From: Halobacillus amylolyticus
GTDB lineage: Bacteria; Bacillota; Bacilli; Bacillales; Halobacillaceae
Direction of reading: 5' to 3'
DNA length: 64,000 nucleotides
Assembly: GCF_022921115.1 (NCBI RefSeq)
Contig: NZ_CP095075.1
Coordinates: forward strand, 3,174,001 to 3,238,000
A program made the position numbers and the translations under genes. Shown in pieces: positions 35,192-44,384 of this stretch. The notes beneath the pieces are model-generated. The model did not search any database. It was not told the origin of the DNA and saw nothing but the letters and a program-made list of their open reading frames with translations. The first letter of the stretch is position 1. Each line of letters begins with the position of its first letter.

Positions 35192-36829
35192 ATGAACAGC
35201 CAGTTGAAATACATATCGCTTTACCGTATCACAGTAATCGTTTGGATGGCAGTGAAATTTTTATTGCAAATTTTTTGGTTTCATAAAATACATCGTATAT
35301 GGGATCAAGATACAAAAGATAAGTGGAAAGAGTTGCTTGAAAAACAGGCATGGGAATATAGAAGGAAAGCCATTGAACTTGGCGGGCTGCTGATTAAGTT
35401 TGGGCAATTTCTTAGTTCGAGGGCAGACCTGCTTCCACGTTTATTTATTAAGGAGCTTGAAGGATTAGTTGATCGAGTCGAGCCTACTCCATTCCATTAC
35501 TCCGAGCAGATGATAGAGCAAGCGTGGGGAGGTCCTATTGATGAACAGCTCAAATCAATTGATAAGACACCGGTAGCTTCCGCATCCATCGGGGATGTGT
35601 ACCGTGCCGTATTACATGATGGAACCCCTGTAGCAATCAAAGTCCAGCGCTATCGCGTGAACGAGATTTTTAAAGTCGATTTCAAAGCATTACGGATGGT
35701 CTTCTTTATTATAAGAACATTTACGAGATATGGAAAAAAGGCTGACTTACCGGCCTTGTATAAAGAGGTCGTCACAGTCATTACGAATGAACTGGATTTC
35801 ACTCTTGAGCTTTCAAATGCCAATCGTTTTAAAAGAAGATTTAAAGATTTCCCTTCTGTTTACATTCCCGACTACTACAAAGAAATATCCACCAAACGTG
35901 TTCTCGTAATGGAATGGATTGAAGGAGCGAAAATAACGGATCTAGCTTTTATGAAGAAACATCAGATCAGTCCAGAGAAAGTAGCCAAAACTTTGTTTGA
36001 ACTATGTGTCGAGCAATATTTATTTTCAGGGATGTTCCATTCAGATCCCCACTCGGGAAATTTAATGATCCGATCTGATGGAACAATTGTAGTCATTGAT
36101 TTTGGTATGGTTGGTGTGATGAAACAGACAGAGGCGGATTCTATTCGATCAATGGTGCAAGGGTTTATTTTAGAGGATTACGATCGTGTGATTCGTGCAC
36201 TGATTGAAATGGATTTTTTACTAGCGGATGCAGATATTGAACGTGTGAAAAAGTTAATTAAGCAAACAACTGATTTATATTTAGAGGGCGGTTTCGGAAA
36301 ACTGGATGCGAATAAAATGAATGACATCATGGATGAACTGCAATCTTTTATTAAGGAACAGCCGATCCAACTTCCAGCAGACTATGCTTTTCTAGGAAGG
36401 GCAACATCGATTGTTGTGGGGGTATTAATGGCCATTTATCCGCAGGTCGATTTAGTAGATTGGGGCAGACCCGTGCTTAAACGGTGGATGTCAGGGGAAA
36501 GTTCACGTGCTTCCTTTTATAAAGAGATTATCAGTGAATCAGCTAAGCCCCTTCTTTCACTTCCACGAGCATTGATTCGCTATTTAGAGGATGGCAACAA
36601 GCAAAGGGAGTGGGAGCGTACTCAACATCAGAAGAAACTTTTTCATCAGTTTTATTTGTTTTACGGGATGATGGCTTTTTTACTCATGACGTCAGGGGGA
36701 GTTTCGGCCCTTTATGCAATGGTCCGTGACATTCGTCTATTTTTAACAATGGGGATCGTTCTTTGTGGACTAGGTGTTATAGGAATGCTTGTTGTGGGAA
36801 TCAGTCACATTCGTATGATAAAAAAATAG
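35192..36829 (+). CDS. UbiB/AarF family atypical kinase
   Basis: 545 residues. Signatures of the ABC1/UbiB fold: KxGQ-like LLIKFGQFLSSRADLLP (about 65), the Ala-rich nucleotide loop ASASIGDVYRA (about 128), VAIKVQR with the Lys, MEWIEG, HSDPHSGNLMI (catalytic) and VIDFGMVG (metal), then two C-terminal membrane helices. UbiB proteins are ATPases linked to isoprenoid quinone biosynthesis or membrane lipid homeostasis; the precise target is unclear. It has a GGGGGAGGGG site and precedes a phasin-like gene by 28 bases. Confidence 0.9.
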   Translation: MNSQLKYISLYRITVIVWMAVKFLLQIFWFHKIHRIWDQDTKDKWKELLEKQAWEYRRKAIELGGLLIKFGQFLSSRADLLPRLFIKELEGLVDRVEPTPFHYSEQMIEQAWGGPIDEQLKSIDKTPVASASIGDVYRAVLHDGTPVAIKVQRYRVNEIFKVDFKALRMVFFIIRTFTRYGKKADLPALYKEVVTVITNELDFTLELSNANRFKRRFKDFPSVYIPDYYKEISTKRVLVMEWIEGAKITDLAFMKKHQISPEKVAKTLFELCVEQYLFSGMFHSDPHSGNLMIRSDGTIVVIDFGMVGVMKQTEADSIRSMVQGFILEDYDRVIRALIEMDFLLADADIERVKKLIKQTTDLYLEGGFGKLDANKMNDIMDELQSFIKEQPIQLPADYAFLGRATSIVVGVLMAIYPQVDLVDWGRPVLKRWMSGESSRASFYKEIISESAKPLLSLPRALIRYLEDGNKQREWERTQHQKKLFHQFYLFYGMMAFLLMTSGGVSALYAMVRDIRLFLTMGIVLCGLGVIGMLVVGISHIRMIKK

Positions 36830-36857
36830 TAAACACAACAATGAGGAGGAGTAAAAA

Positions 36858-37135
36858 GTGAGAAGTTTATTAAGACAAGGTTTTTACCTCGGGTTAGGTG
36901 CAGCTGGAAGTGGGAAAGAGAAGTTTGAAAAAAGGTAAATGAAATGGTAGTCGTCAAAGGTGATGTAAATCCCACTGAAGCAAAGGATATCTTAAATGAC
37001 TGGGTAACAAAAGGTGAACAAACAAACGAGGAGTGGAATGAACAATCCCAAGCAAGAATACAAAGACAATTGAAGAAGCTTGGATTTGTAACGAGAGAAG
37101 AATATGAACAATTAGAAGAAGGCTTGAACGTCTAG
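36858..37135 (+). CDS. Phasin-like small helical protein, frame broken in an A run
   Basis: GTG at 36858 is 8 bases after AGGAGG and opens MRSLLRQGFYLGLGAAGSGK, but the frame stops at 36936. A second frame continues through VNEMVVVKGDVNPTEAKDIL to 37135. Adding one A to the run of six at 36928-36933 joins them into 92 residues: a short hydrophobic start then a long charged coiled coil with REEYEQLEEGL, as in phasin family proteins. In Bacillaceae such a gene often follows ubiB. The break is probably a sequencing undercall. Confidence 0.75.
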
Positions 37136-37289
37136 AAAAGCGGGATAACTAAAGTGGGTGTTTTTTCTACGGGTACTAAGTCATGATAGGAATCCTACAT
37201 GTTTTAGCTGTTGATATATGGGAAATGGTTATAACAAAGATAGGTTTGAGGGTGAGAGGGAAAAAATAAAACAGTAAAGGTTGAGTGGT

Positions 37290-37985
37290 ATGAAGAAATT
37301 ATTTCCTTTGCTTACACTTGTTTTGCTGAGCGGTTGTAATTTACGAGTCTTAGACCCAGCTAGTGATTCGGCGGAAAAAATAACCGATTTGATTTATGTA
37401 AGTTTCGCGATCATGATGCTCGTATTGGCGGTCGTTTTCGTTTTATTTGTTTTGTTCATAAGGAAGTATAAAGAAAGACCAGAAACGTCTGACTACATAC
37501 CAAAGGAAAAAAAAGAAAATAAGCTGCTTGAAGTGACCTGGACGGTTATTCCTTTTCTTTTGCTAGCTATCTTGGCTGTACCGACTGTCAAAGCGACTTA
37601 TGATATTACAAGCAAAATGTCTGATTTGAGTGAAAGCGAGCCAGAGGAGGCGGTGGTCGTTGATGTGGAAGCGAAGCAATTTCGCTGGGAATTCACCTAT
37701 GAGAATGGGAAAACAACGATTAATGAACTTGTCTTACCTAAGGATCAAAAAGTTACATTTCGGCTAACATCAACGGACGTGATCCATTCTTTTTGGATTC
37801 CACGTTTAGCAGGCAAAATGGATGTGCGGCCAAATAAGGAAAACAGGCTTTCCTTTGTCCCGCGTGTCACTGGAACTTTTCAGGGGAAATGTGCTGAATT
37901 CTGTGGTACCGGACACGCGAATATGCGCTTTGAAACAAAAGTAGTGACTCAAGAGGAGTTTGAGAGCTGGTTGGCAACAGAGTGA
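37290..37985 (+). CDS. ctaC: Cytochrome c oxidase subunit II (CuA-containing, no cytochrome c domain)
   Basis: 231 residues. Lipoprotein-type signal ending LLSGCN (lipidated Cys near residue 16), two membrane segments (about 40-65 and 85-105), and the cupredoxin domain with the CuA ligands in DVIHSFWIP and CAEFCGTGHANM (His, Cys, Glu, Cys, His, Met). CuA ligands mean it accepts electrons from cytochrome c, not quinol. It lacks the C-terminal cytochrome c domain of the caa3 enzyme. AAAGG selects the ATG at 37290. First of three overlapping or closely spaced genes. Confidence 0.9.
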   Translation: MKKLFPLLTLVLLSGCNLRVLDPASDSAEKITDLIYVSFAIMMLVLAVVFVLFVLFIRKYKERPETSDYIPKEKKENKLLEVTWTVIPFLLLAILAVPTVKATYDITSKMSDLSESEPEEAVVVDVEAKQFRWEFTYENGKTTINELVLPKDQKVTFRLTSTDVIHSFWIPRLAGKMDVRPNKENRLSFVPRVTGTFQGKCAEFCGTGHANMRFETKVVTQEEFESWLATE

Positions 37986-38013
37986 TAGTATCGTGAATAG
38001 AGGTGAATAGACT

Positions 38014-39923
38014 ATGAATCTACCATTGATTGGACAAGTACCTTCTGATGTGGTGGCAGCATGGATTTTTTCAATATTGGGTGGTATTGTACTCTTTTTA
38101 TGGGTGACGAAGAAACAAAAATGGCCTGTCGTATTCGAATATATGAGAACAACCCACCATCGTAAAATTGGAACGATGTATATCTTGTTTGCGATTGTCT
38201 TTTTCTTTAGAGCCGGGATAGATGCTTTGTTTATAAGAACACAACTATCTGTGCCAAATAACGATTTCTGGGTATTTCAAGGCGATAAATACAATGAGGT
38301 TTTTACAACCCATGGAACGATTATGATCTTTTTCGTGGCCATGCCGCTGCTGATCGGTTTAATGAATGTCGCTGTACCGCTGCAAATCGGAGCTAATGAT
38401 TTAGCCTTTCCCTACTTAAATGCCGTAAGCTTTTGGCTATTTCTTGCGGGCGGAATTATTTTCAATATGTCCTTTTTCTTTAATGCAGCACCTAACGCAG
38501 GGTGGACAGCCTATGCCCCGCTATCTACCGATACCTATTCACCAGGACCGAACATCAATTACTACATATTTGGGTTGCAAGTATCGGGACTTGGAACAAT
38601 ATTTACAGCGATTAACATGATTGTAACCATCGCCCGTTTAAAAGCCCCAGGGCTGAAATTAGCACGTATGCCGCTATTCTCATGGTCAACACTTGTGACA
38701 TCCTTTCTCATTCTTATCGCGTTTCCTGTTTTAGCCATCGCTTTATTGTTGTTAACCTTTGACCGATTTTATGGGACATCCTTCTTCGGAGGGGAGATGG
38801 GATCACCTGTCTATTGGCAGCATTTGTTCTGGATATTCGGCCATCCGGAAGTTTATATTCTCGTACTGCCGGCCTTTGGTATATTTTCTGACGTGATTTC
38901 AACCTTTTCTAGACAAAGAGTCTATGGTTACACATCAATGGTGATCGCCCTGGCCCTGATTGGTTTACTCGGCTTTATGGTTTGGGCCCATCACATGTTC
39001 ACAGTCGGACTCGGTCCGCTTGCGAACTCTGTCTTCGCCATTACAACTATGCTGATTGCGATTCCTACAGGGATCAAGGTATTTAACTGGTTATTTACGA
39101 TGCGAGGCGGTGTCGTAAGAATAAAAACCCCGATGTTGTTTGCGCTCGGCTTTATCCCGACCTTCGTCATGGGTGGGGTAACAGGAGTAATGCTCGCTGT
39201 AGCTGCAGCCGATTACCAGTATCACGACTCTTATTTTGTCGTTGCCCATTTTCACTATACGATGGTTGGAGGTACGATCTTAGGGGCCTTTGCCGGAATT
39301 TATTATTGGTATCCGAAAATGACCGGGAAAGTTCTTGATGAAACACTTGGACGCTGGCATTTTTGGCTATTCGTTATCGGTTTTCACCTTACCTTCCTGC
39401 CGCAGCATTTCGCAGGACTGAACGGAATGCCGCGTCGTGTTTATACCTACACATGGGAGGATGGCCTGTTTGTTTTTAACTTCATAAGTACCATTGGAGC
39501 GTTTTTAATGGGGATAAGTATGCTATTCGTCATCTGGAATCTTTATAAAACCCATCGATTTGGTAAAAAGGCTGAAGGCGATCCATGGGACGGGCGGACC
39601 CTTGAATGGTCAGTGGACTCCCCGGCCCCTGAGCATCCCTTTAATCCGATGCCTAAAGTCAAGACAATCGATTCCTTTTGGTACAGCAAAATAGGGAAGG
39701 CGAAGCTTGAAGATGCAGAAGAACCGAGACCGTCCCCCCGATTGCCGTTGAGAGCTATCAGCCTGTCACGCTGGCGGGAATTATGATCGTGCTTAGTATT
39801 GCTTTTGTCTACAATTGGATTTGGCTGCAAGTGATTTTTGGCATCACCGTTTTCATCTTTTTTATTGTCCGTTCGTTAACGGATGAACGGAAAACAGCCT
39901 ACAGAGAGGAGGCGGAGAAATGA
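38014..39923 (+). CDS. ctaD: Cytochrome c oxidase subunit I, frame broken near the 3' end
   Basis: Haem-copper catalytic subunit with about 14 membrane segments. Haem and CuB ligands are visible: TTHGTIMIFFVAMP (low-spin haem His), WIFGHPEVYILVLPAFG (CuB His and Tyr crosslink region), WAHHMFTVG (CuB His pair) and VVAHFHYTMVGG (haem His pair). The frame ends early at 39786. Adding one C to CCCCCC at 39734-39739 extends it through SYQPVTLAGIMIVLSIAFVY to TGA at 39921-39923, giving about 636 residues and the usual last helix. The restored end overlaps the subunit III start. Confidence 0.9.
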
Positions 39924-40495
39924 GCCAGTCAGCGTCTCAGACTTTATTTGGTGATAAACGGTTAGGTTTCTTCATTTATTTAGGAGTAGAGGCTGTCATG
40001 TTTGCGACATTGTTTGCCACCTATATTATTTTTACTCCTGCTTCACAAGGGGCCGCTCCTTCAGAAGTATTTGAGCTGCGTTCTGTTGTATTGGCATCCG
40101 TATTTCTACTGTCCAGCAGTGGGACATTGCTCATCGCGGAAAAAGGCTTAGAAAATGGGGATCGAATGAAGATATGGATGGGGCTGATCACAACGTTTCT
40201 GCTCGGTGCCGTGTTTTTGGGATTAGAAATCCATGAATTCTATAAATATGTGCATGAGGGCTATGTCATATCAATGAATAATTTTCTGGCCTCCTTCTAT
40301 GTTCTCGTCGGGCTGCACGCCTCCCACGTAGCTTTTGGACTTGGCTGGATGATTCTGCTCATGCTTCAATTGAAACGGGATCTACCTAAGGCGTTATTTG
40401 AGGAAAAACAAAAGATATTCAGTTACTATTGGCATTTCGTTGATTTTATTTGGGTCATGATCATTATCTTCGTATATGCACCTTATTTCTTTTAG
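39920..40495 (+). CDS. ctaE: Cytochrome c oxidase subunit III
   Basis: 191 residues with five membrane segments, the short bacterial form. Typical motifs are KRLGFFIYLGVEAVMFATLFATY with the conserved Glu, FLGLEIHEF and YYWHFVDFIWVMIIIFVY. Its ATG overlaps the stop of subunit I, indicating translational coupling. No subunit IV and no haem A synthesis genes (ctaA/ctaB) follow. Confidence 0.92.
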   Translation: MSQSASQTLFGDKRLGFFIYLGVEAVMFATLFATYIIFTPASQGAAPSEVFELRSVVLASVFLLSSSGTLLIAEKGLENGDRMKIWMGLITTFLLGAVFLGLEIHEFYKYVHEGYVISMNNFLASFYVLVGLHASHVAFGLGWMILLMLQLKRDLPKALFEEKQKIFSYYWHFVDFIWVMIIIFVYAPYFF

Positions 40496-40505
40496 CATCA
40501 AAAAA

Positions 40506-40540
40506 GCGACTAGTCTTAAGCAAGCTAGTCGCCTTTCTTT
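40506..40540 (+). terminator. Terminator after the oxidase operon
   Basis: GCGACTAG (40506-40513) / CTAGTCGC (40525-40532) stem followed by CTTTCTTT. Confidence 0.75.
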
Positions 40541-40560
40541 GGAAAAATCAAGGATTGGGT

Positions 40561-40669
40561 AGAATCAAGCTCGTTTTGGGCAGAATCAAGCGATTTTGGT
40601 CAGAATCAATGAATTTCAGTTATAATTCTTTCCATTTTAGTCAGAATCCTTTTTAAAGAGGGAAGAATA
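40561..40669. repeat. Phased AGAATC repeat array 2 (20-21-nt period)
   Basis: Cores at 40561, 40582, 40602, 40622 (degenerate ATAATT), 40643 and 40664, with spacings of 21, 20, 20, 21 and 21. Good copies read TTTTGGGCAGAATCAAG and TTTTGGTCAGAATCAA. It lies between the oxidase terminator and the end of the convergent acetyltransferase gene. Confidence 0.8.
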
Positions 40670-40677
40670 ATCTCGCA

Positions 40678-41913
40678 CTAAAAGAAGGACCAGTTTTCTG
40701 GTTTTTGTGGCGAGTCAAAAAGCCGCTTCACTTGTCCGGCCTGACCTTCTGACCCTTTTATCTCAGCTCTTTTATAACGTGAAAGGGTAGATAAGGACAC
40801 ACACCCCATTAAAAGAGAAGAGAGGTCGGCAATCCCGATAGCGACACGGACCCCATCGCCAAGGTCATCACACATTTGAGGTTTTCCTTGTTCAAAACGG
40901 TAGGAATAAGTTGTCGGCTCCGTATCCGTAAGGGTGTCTTCCACATCGAAATGCACCGTAACCGTTTCAGAACCAAAAGAGTGTTCACTGATGTATTTCA
41001 TGAATAGGGGAAGGTCGACGATGCGATACATCACACCTGTTCCTCGTTTATGTGTTTCATGATACAAACGGAAGATAAGATCCTCGGTAACGTTTCTCGG
41101 ATCATCCAATAAAAAAGCCAGCGAGTCATCATATGTCGGAAACACGATGGATCGTACTTGATCCTTTTGGTTATGAAGAAAATTAATAAGAGATTGAAAG
41201 GCTTCATCTGTCCGTGTGAACCAGTCGGTAACATGCAGGTCGTGACGTAAGAAAGTATCACCTGTCTCTCGCTTAAATTGATAGATCATGTAGCCTTCGA
41301 GTCTTCCGTTGTTCCGGCAGCCAATTGCATCAGTATGCTCCATAGCCACGTGGCGAAATTCATAGTCATCTTTATTACAGGCGCCGTGGGTTTCTTCGGC
41401 CCATTCATTGTAAAAACGTTGGATTTCCTGCTGATTCTCAAGACGGGTCGCTGTGACTACATTTTCAAAATAGGGAAGTTGACCTGGTGAAAATTGGTAG
41501 ACACTGAGTTGTGGTCCAAATCCGAAACCCATTTTTCGATAAAAGTCTGGACGAAAAGGGTACAAATGGACAAGCGGATAACCTTCATTTTGCGCCTGTT
41601 CGATGACGTGTGTGACCATTTGTTTAGCTATGCCTTTTTTCTTATATGGAAGGTCAACGGCAAGTGTACCTAAACCAGCAGATGGAACCGTTTGGCCATA
41701 TACATTCATTGGAATAGAGTAGTGGATATAGCCTGCAACGAGATTGTTTTCTTCATACACACCTATATGGCTAATTCGATCATATTGATCCATTTTCTCA
41801 CGATGTTCGGTAGCCTTTTGCTTATCTTCTGCTGTATTCAATCCCATCCCTGGGTAGCAGCGGCTTTGAATATCTGTGAATGAAGCGAAATCTGATAATG
41901 CTTTGATTTCCAT
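40678..41913 (-). CDS. Eis-like GNAT acetyltransferase
   Basis: 411 residues with the three-part Eis layout: an N-terminal GNAT domain with AGLGTLAVDLPYKKKGIAKQMV (CoA loop K-K-K-G-I-A) and LYPFRPDFYRKMGFG, a second degenerate GNAT domain, and a C-terminal SCP2-like beta domain (about 300-400) ending with a free C-terminus F that acts as the base in Eis enzymes. Eis enzymes acetylate amines such as aminoglycosides; the substrate here is unknown. Confidence 0.88.
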   Translation of the reverse strand: MEIKALSDFASFTDIQSRCYPGMGLNTAEDKQKATEHREKMDQYDRISHIGVYEENNLVAGYIHYSIPMNVYGQTVPSAGLGTLAVDLPYKKKGIAKQMVTHVIEQAQNEGYPLVHLYPFRPDFYRKMGFGFGPQLSVYQFSPGQLPYFENVVTATRLENQQEIQRFYNEWAEETHGACNKDDYEFRHVAMEHTDAIGCRNNGRLEGYMIYQFKRETGDTFLRHDLHVTDWFTRTDEAFQSLINFLHNQKDQVRSIVFPTYDDSLAFLLDDPRNVTEDLIFRLYHETHKRGTGVMYRIVDLPLFMKYISEHSFGSETVTVHFDVEDTLTDTEPTTYSYRFEQGKPQMCDDLGDGVRVAIGIADLSSLLMGCVSLSTLSRYKRAEIKGSEGQAGQVKRLFDSPQKPENWSFF

Positions 41914-42009
41914 AAAAAACCTCTCCCTTCTATCTAATATAGTAATCTACTCATGGATGAAAGGAAAGCATGTTCGTCGAGAGACTGAAAAAGTCTGACC
42001 CGGAAACAG

Positions 42010-42066
42010 GTTAGGGAAGAATCTTTTTCAATTAAGGCAGAATCCCAGGAGTTTTGGGCAGAATTG
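42010..42066. repeat. Phased AGAATC repeat array 3, left part
   Basis: Cores at 42018, 42039 and 42060, exactly 21 bases apart, reading TTAGGGAAGAATC, TTAAGGCAGAATC and TTTTGGGCAGAATT. The array is cut off by the IS3-family element and resumes at 43487. Confidence 0.78.
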
Positions 42067-42193
42067 GAGATCTGTCAATATAGTGGACATTCATAGACCG
42101 GTATTTGAACCATTCTTTTTCTTCCGCGCGTCCTCTTTCGAGACGCTTGGATGCCTCCGCCTAAAGGAAAGAATCAAAAACCAATTCATTCCT

Positions 42194-43105
42194 TTAGGCA
42201 GAGGACATTTGGTTCTTTTTGAGCTTTTTATCATGGTTCATTTTATAGCTCTTTTCTTTTTCTAACGGAGTTAAATAGTCCAATGTAGAATGGATTCGTT
42301 TTTGGTTATAAAAATTGATGTAAAACTGAATGGCTAGTTTGGCTTCTGCTTTTGTCTCATAAACATGTTTGTACAGGTATTCTTTTTTCAGAGAGGCAAA
42401 GAAACTCTCTGCACATGCATTGTCGTAGGGGTTTCCCTTCCGACTCATACTTATGGTCGCTCCTGCCTCCTTAAGTGTATCTAAATAAGCCTTAGAACAG
42501 TACTGAGAGCCACGATCTGAATGGTGAATCCAACCCGACTTAGGGTTACGAATGGCCAAAGCCTTTTCTAAAGCTTTTAAGCACAGGGTGTGATCCATAT
42601 GATCGTCTAACTGATAACTTATGATCCGTCGGGAAGCAAGATCAATAACAGGATTCAGATATAAAAAGCCTTCTCCTGTGTGAATATAAGTAATATCAGT
42701 AGCCCAAACCTGGTCTGGGGCCTCTGGAAGAAAGTCACGGTTTAAATGGTTTGAGTGAATGGTTTCATCGTGATCAGAGTCTGTCGTATTGATGAACTTT
42801 TTAGGTGGTGTGGCATAAAGGTCCAGTTCTCTCATTCGATTCGTCACTTTCTTTTGAGAAACCTCCACCTGATCCACTTCTCGAAGCATAAAGTGGATGC
42901 GAGGGCTGCCGTAACACCCATAATTATCATGATAATGGAAGAGGATCCGTTCATCGATATAACGGTTCCAAGCCTCTCTTTCCGTTTCTTCTCTGTCCAG
43001 ACGATTCAAATAATCATAATAACCAGATTTAGACACACCAAGAACTTGGCACATCCTCGAAATGGTGTGTTCGTGTCGGTGTTCATGAATGAACTTGAAC
43101 TTCAC
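42194..43105 (-). CDS. IS3-family transposase OrfB (DDE integrase domain)
   Basis: 303 residues. HTH_21-like start, then the rve catalytic core with WATDITYI (Asp), HHSDRGSQYCS (Asp) and NACAESFFASLKKE (Glu), the D-D-E triad spaced as in IS150-group enzymes. It is complete. A GTG at 43105 shares its G with the OrfA stop, but the main product is expected to be an OrfAB fusion made by -1 frameshifting. Confidence 0.93.
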   Translation of the reverse strand: MKFKFIHEHRHEHTISRMCQVLGVSKSGYYDYLNRLDREETEREAWNRYIDERILFHYHDNYGCYGSPRIHFMLREVDQVEVSQKKVTNRMRELDLYATPPKKFINTTDSDHDETIHSNHLNRDFLPEAPDQVWATDITYIHTGEGFLYLNPVIDLASRRIISYQLDDHMDHTLCLKALEKALAIRNPKSGWIHHSDRGSQYCSKAYLDTLKEAGATISMSRKGNPYDNACAESFFASLKKEYLYKHVYETKAEAKLAIQFYINFYNQKRIHSTLDYLTPLEKEKSYKMNHDKKLKKNQMSSA

Positions 43106-43410
43106 TACTTTTCCTGATTGAAGATGTGCATGGCCTTTTTTAAAATGTCGACTTCCTCCTGGAGCTCTACGTTACTTTTTTTCTCTTTTTCATACATTTC
43201 CTTGTACTCAGAGGCGGTCAACAGTTGATTCTGTGCTTCTTTTTCTTCCTTCTTTTTTTGGTCACGATACTCCGTCTTCCATCTTTTAAGGTTACCGTAG
43301 GGAATATCGAGTTTCTGACTAAGGTCCGTCATTTTGTGTCCGTCCAATTCCATTAACTTCACAACATAAAGCTTAAACTCAGGGTCATAATTTCTGTACT
43401 TTTGGGTCAA
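43105..43410 (-). CDS. IS3-family transposase OrfA (DNA-binding)
   Basis: About 101 residues from the TTG at 43410: TQKYRNYDPEFKLYVVKLM helix-turn-helix start, WKTEYRDQ, then a leucine-zipper coiled coil (KSNVELQEEVDILKKAMHIF). It contains the slippery heptamer A-AAA-AAG at 43141-43135, in the right frame for a -1 shift into OrfB. The frame is open upstream to a GTG at 43470 inside the terminal repeat, so the start is uncertain. Confidence 0.88.
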   Translation of the reverse strand: MTQKYRNYDPEFKLYVVKLMELDGHKMTDLSQKLDIPYGNLKRWKTEYRDQKKKEEKEAQNQLLTASEYKEMYEKEKKSNVELQEEVDILKKAMHIFNQEK

Positions 43411-43481
43411 TGTGAACACGTCCTTTAATGCTTTGTGATGATTAAAACATGGTTCAATACTAGTGTCCACTTTTTATACTA

Positions 43482-43580
43482 ACTCTAGAATTTCTTTCAA
43501 TTTGGAAAGAATCCTTTGTGACTTCGTTAGAATTAAATAGATTTTGGACAGAATCTCTCCAGATATGGACAGAAAGATGA
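43482..43580. repeat. Phased AGAATC repeat array 3, right part
   Basis: Cores at 43487, 43508, 43529, 43550 and 43571, all exactly 21 bases apart, for example TTTGGAAAGAATC and TTTTGGACAGAATC. It continues the array found left of the IS element and ends just before the YwaF-type gene. Confidence 0.8.
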
Positions 43581-43592
43581 AAAAGGGAATGT

Positions 43593-44309
43593 TCATCTAA
43601 GGGAGCTTCCTATACGATAAACCCCTAACATAAGCAAAAAGACGAGCAAAGCAAGTAAAGATAAGTGGACGTAATACCAGCCCCCTTCACCCAAATAATC
43701 TAACGGAGTCGCAGCGGCGGGCGGGCCACTAAGATAAAGGTAGTTTGATCCAATCAGCTTATTAACAAACCCAATCAGAATGGAGTAGAGAACAAGATAG
43801 CTGTACGTTTCAAATAGGACTCGTCGGTTAATAGAAACATGAGTTGTGACAATCAGAAATAGACTTGCCCATGTAATCGCCATATGATGCAGGAAGAACT
43901 TCCAGAAGCGGAAATGCTCATAGCCATGAGGGATATCTGGAGTGATTAGTGCAAGCAGGGCTGGGGCAATTCCAATGAAAAAGTTGATTTGAATAAGTTT
44001 TTTGTTGTAAGTGAGCAGTCCAATCATTGCGATCAGGGAAGCGACCCCACACAAATGCAGTGGTAGATGTTCCGCAGGGGAGAATACTTCATTAGCTACC
44101 GTCCATACTTGATAGCTGACTTCGCAGGTGACGAGTAGGAAGAATAATACCCACCTTATCCAATCGTGAATGCGTGTTCCTTTTTTAATACGTGAAGAAG
44201 ACAGCCATAATCCGATCATTCCAATGCTGAATATCACAAGCATGATTAAGTGGGCAGTTCCAAAGGCATGAAAAGGCTGATCGATCCATGGGCCGAACCA
44301 TTGTTTCAT
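43593..44309 (-). CDS. YwaF/TIGR02206 family integral membrane protein
   Basis: About 238 residues, seven membrane segments. LPLHLCGVASLIAMIGLLTYNK and the FLHHMAITWASLFLI stretch (His pair) are characteristic of the TIGR02206 family, whose function is not known. It is transcribed toward the IS element, which lies downstream of it. The ATG at 44309 is used; the TTG at 44312 is the alternative. Confidence 0.82.
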   Translation of the reverse strand: MKQWFGPWIDQPFHAFGTAHLIMLVIFSIGMIGLWLSSSRIKKGTRIHDWIRWVLFFLLVTCEVSYQVWTVANEVFSPAEHLPLHLCGVASLIAMIGLLTYNKKLIQINFFIGIAPALLALITPDIPHGYEHFRFWKFFLHHMAITWASLFLIVTTHVSINRRVLFETYSYLVLYSILIGFVNKLIGSNYLYLSGPPAAATPLDYLGEGGWYYVHLSLLALLVFLLMLGVYRIGSSLR

Positions 44310-44384
44310 CAATACACATCCTAGTGATTCTAGTTTTGCTGTGCTATGATTCTATTATACAGACGTTATAGAAAGAGGGGTATC

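Larger units (their letters stand above)
42073..43478 (-). mobile_element. IS3-family insertion sequence (IS150-like), apparently intact
   Basis: Two transposase frames flanked by imperfect inverted ends that share AGTGGACA (42082-42089) and TGTCCACT (43464-43471). The outer ends are approximate: a left TG at 42073 and a right end near 43478, giving about 1.4 kb. No target duplication could be fixed by eye. It is embedded in a phased repeat array, whose copies continue on both sides. Confidence 0.85.

Noticed and set aside
40450..40656. 68-residue frame running through array 2, with repeated LGRIK-like units
   Set aside because: It starts inside ctaE, has no ribosome site, and its repetition comes only from the 21-base DNA period (seven codons).
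42070..43482. A defined 3-4-base target duplication of the IS3 element
   Set aside because: I tried several end positions and found no matching flanks consistent with both the inverted ends and the 21-base phase; ends are left approximate.
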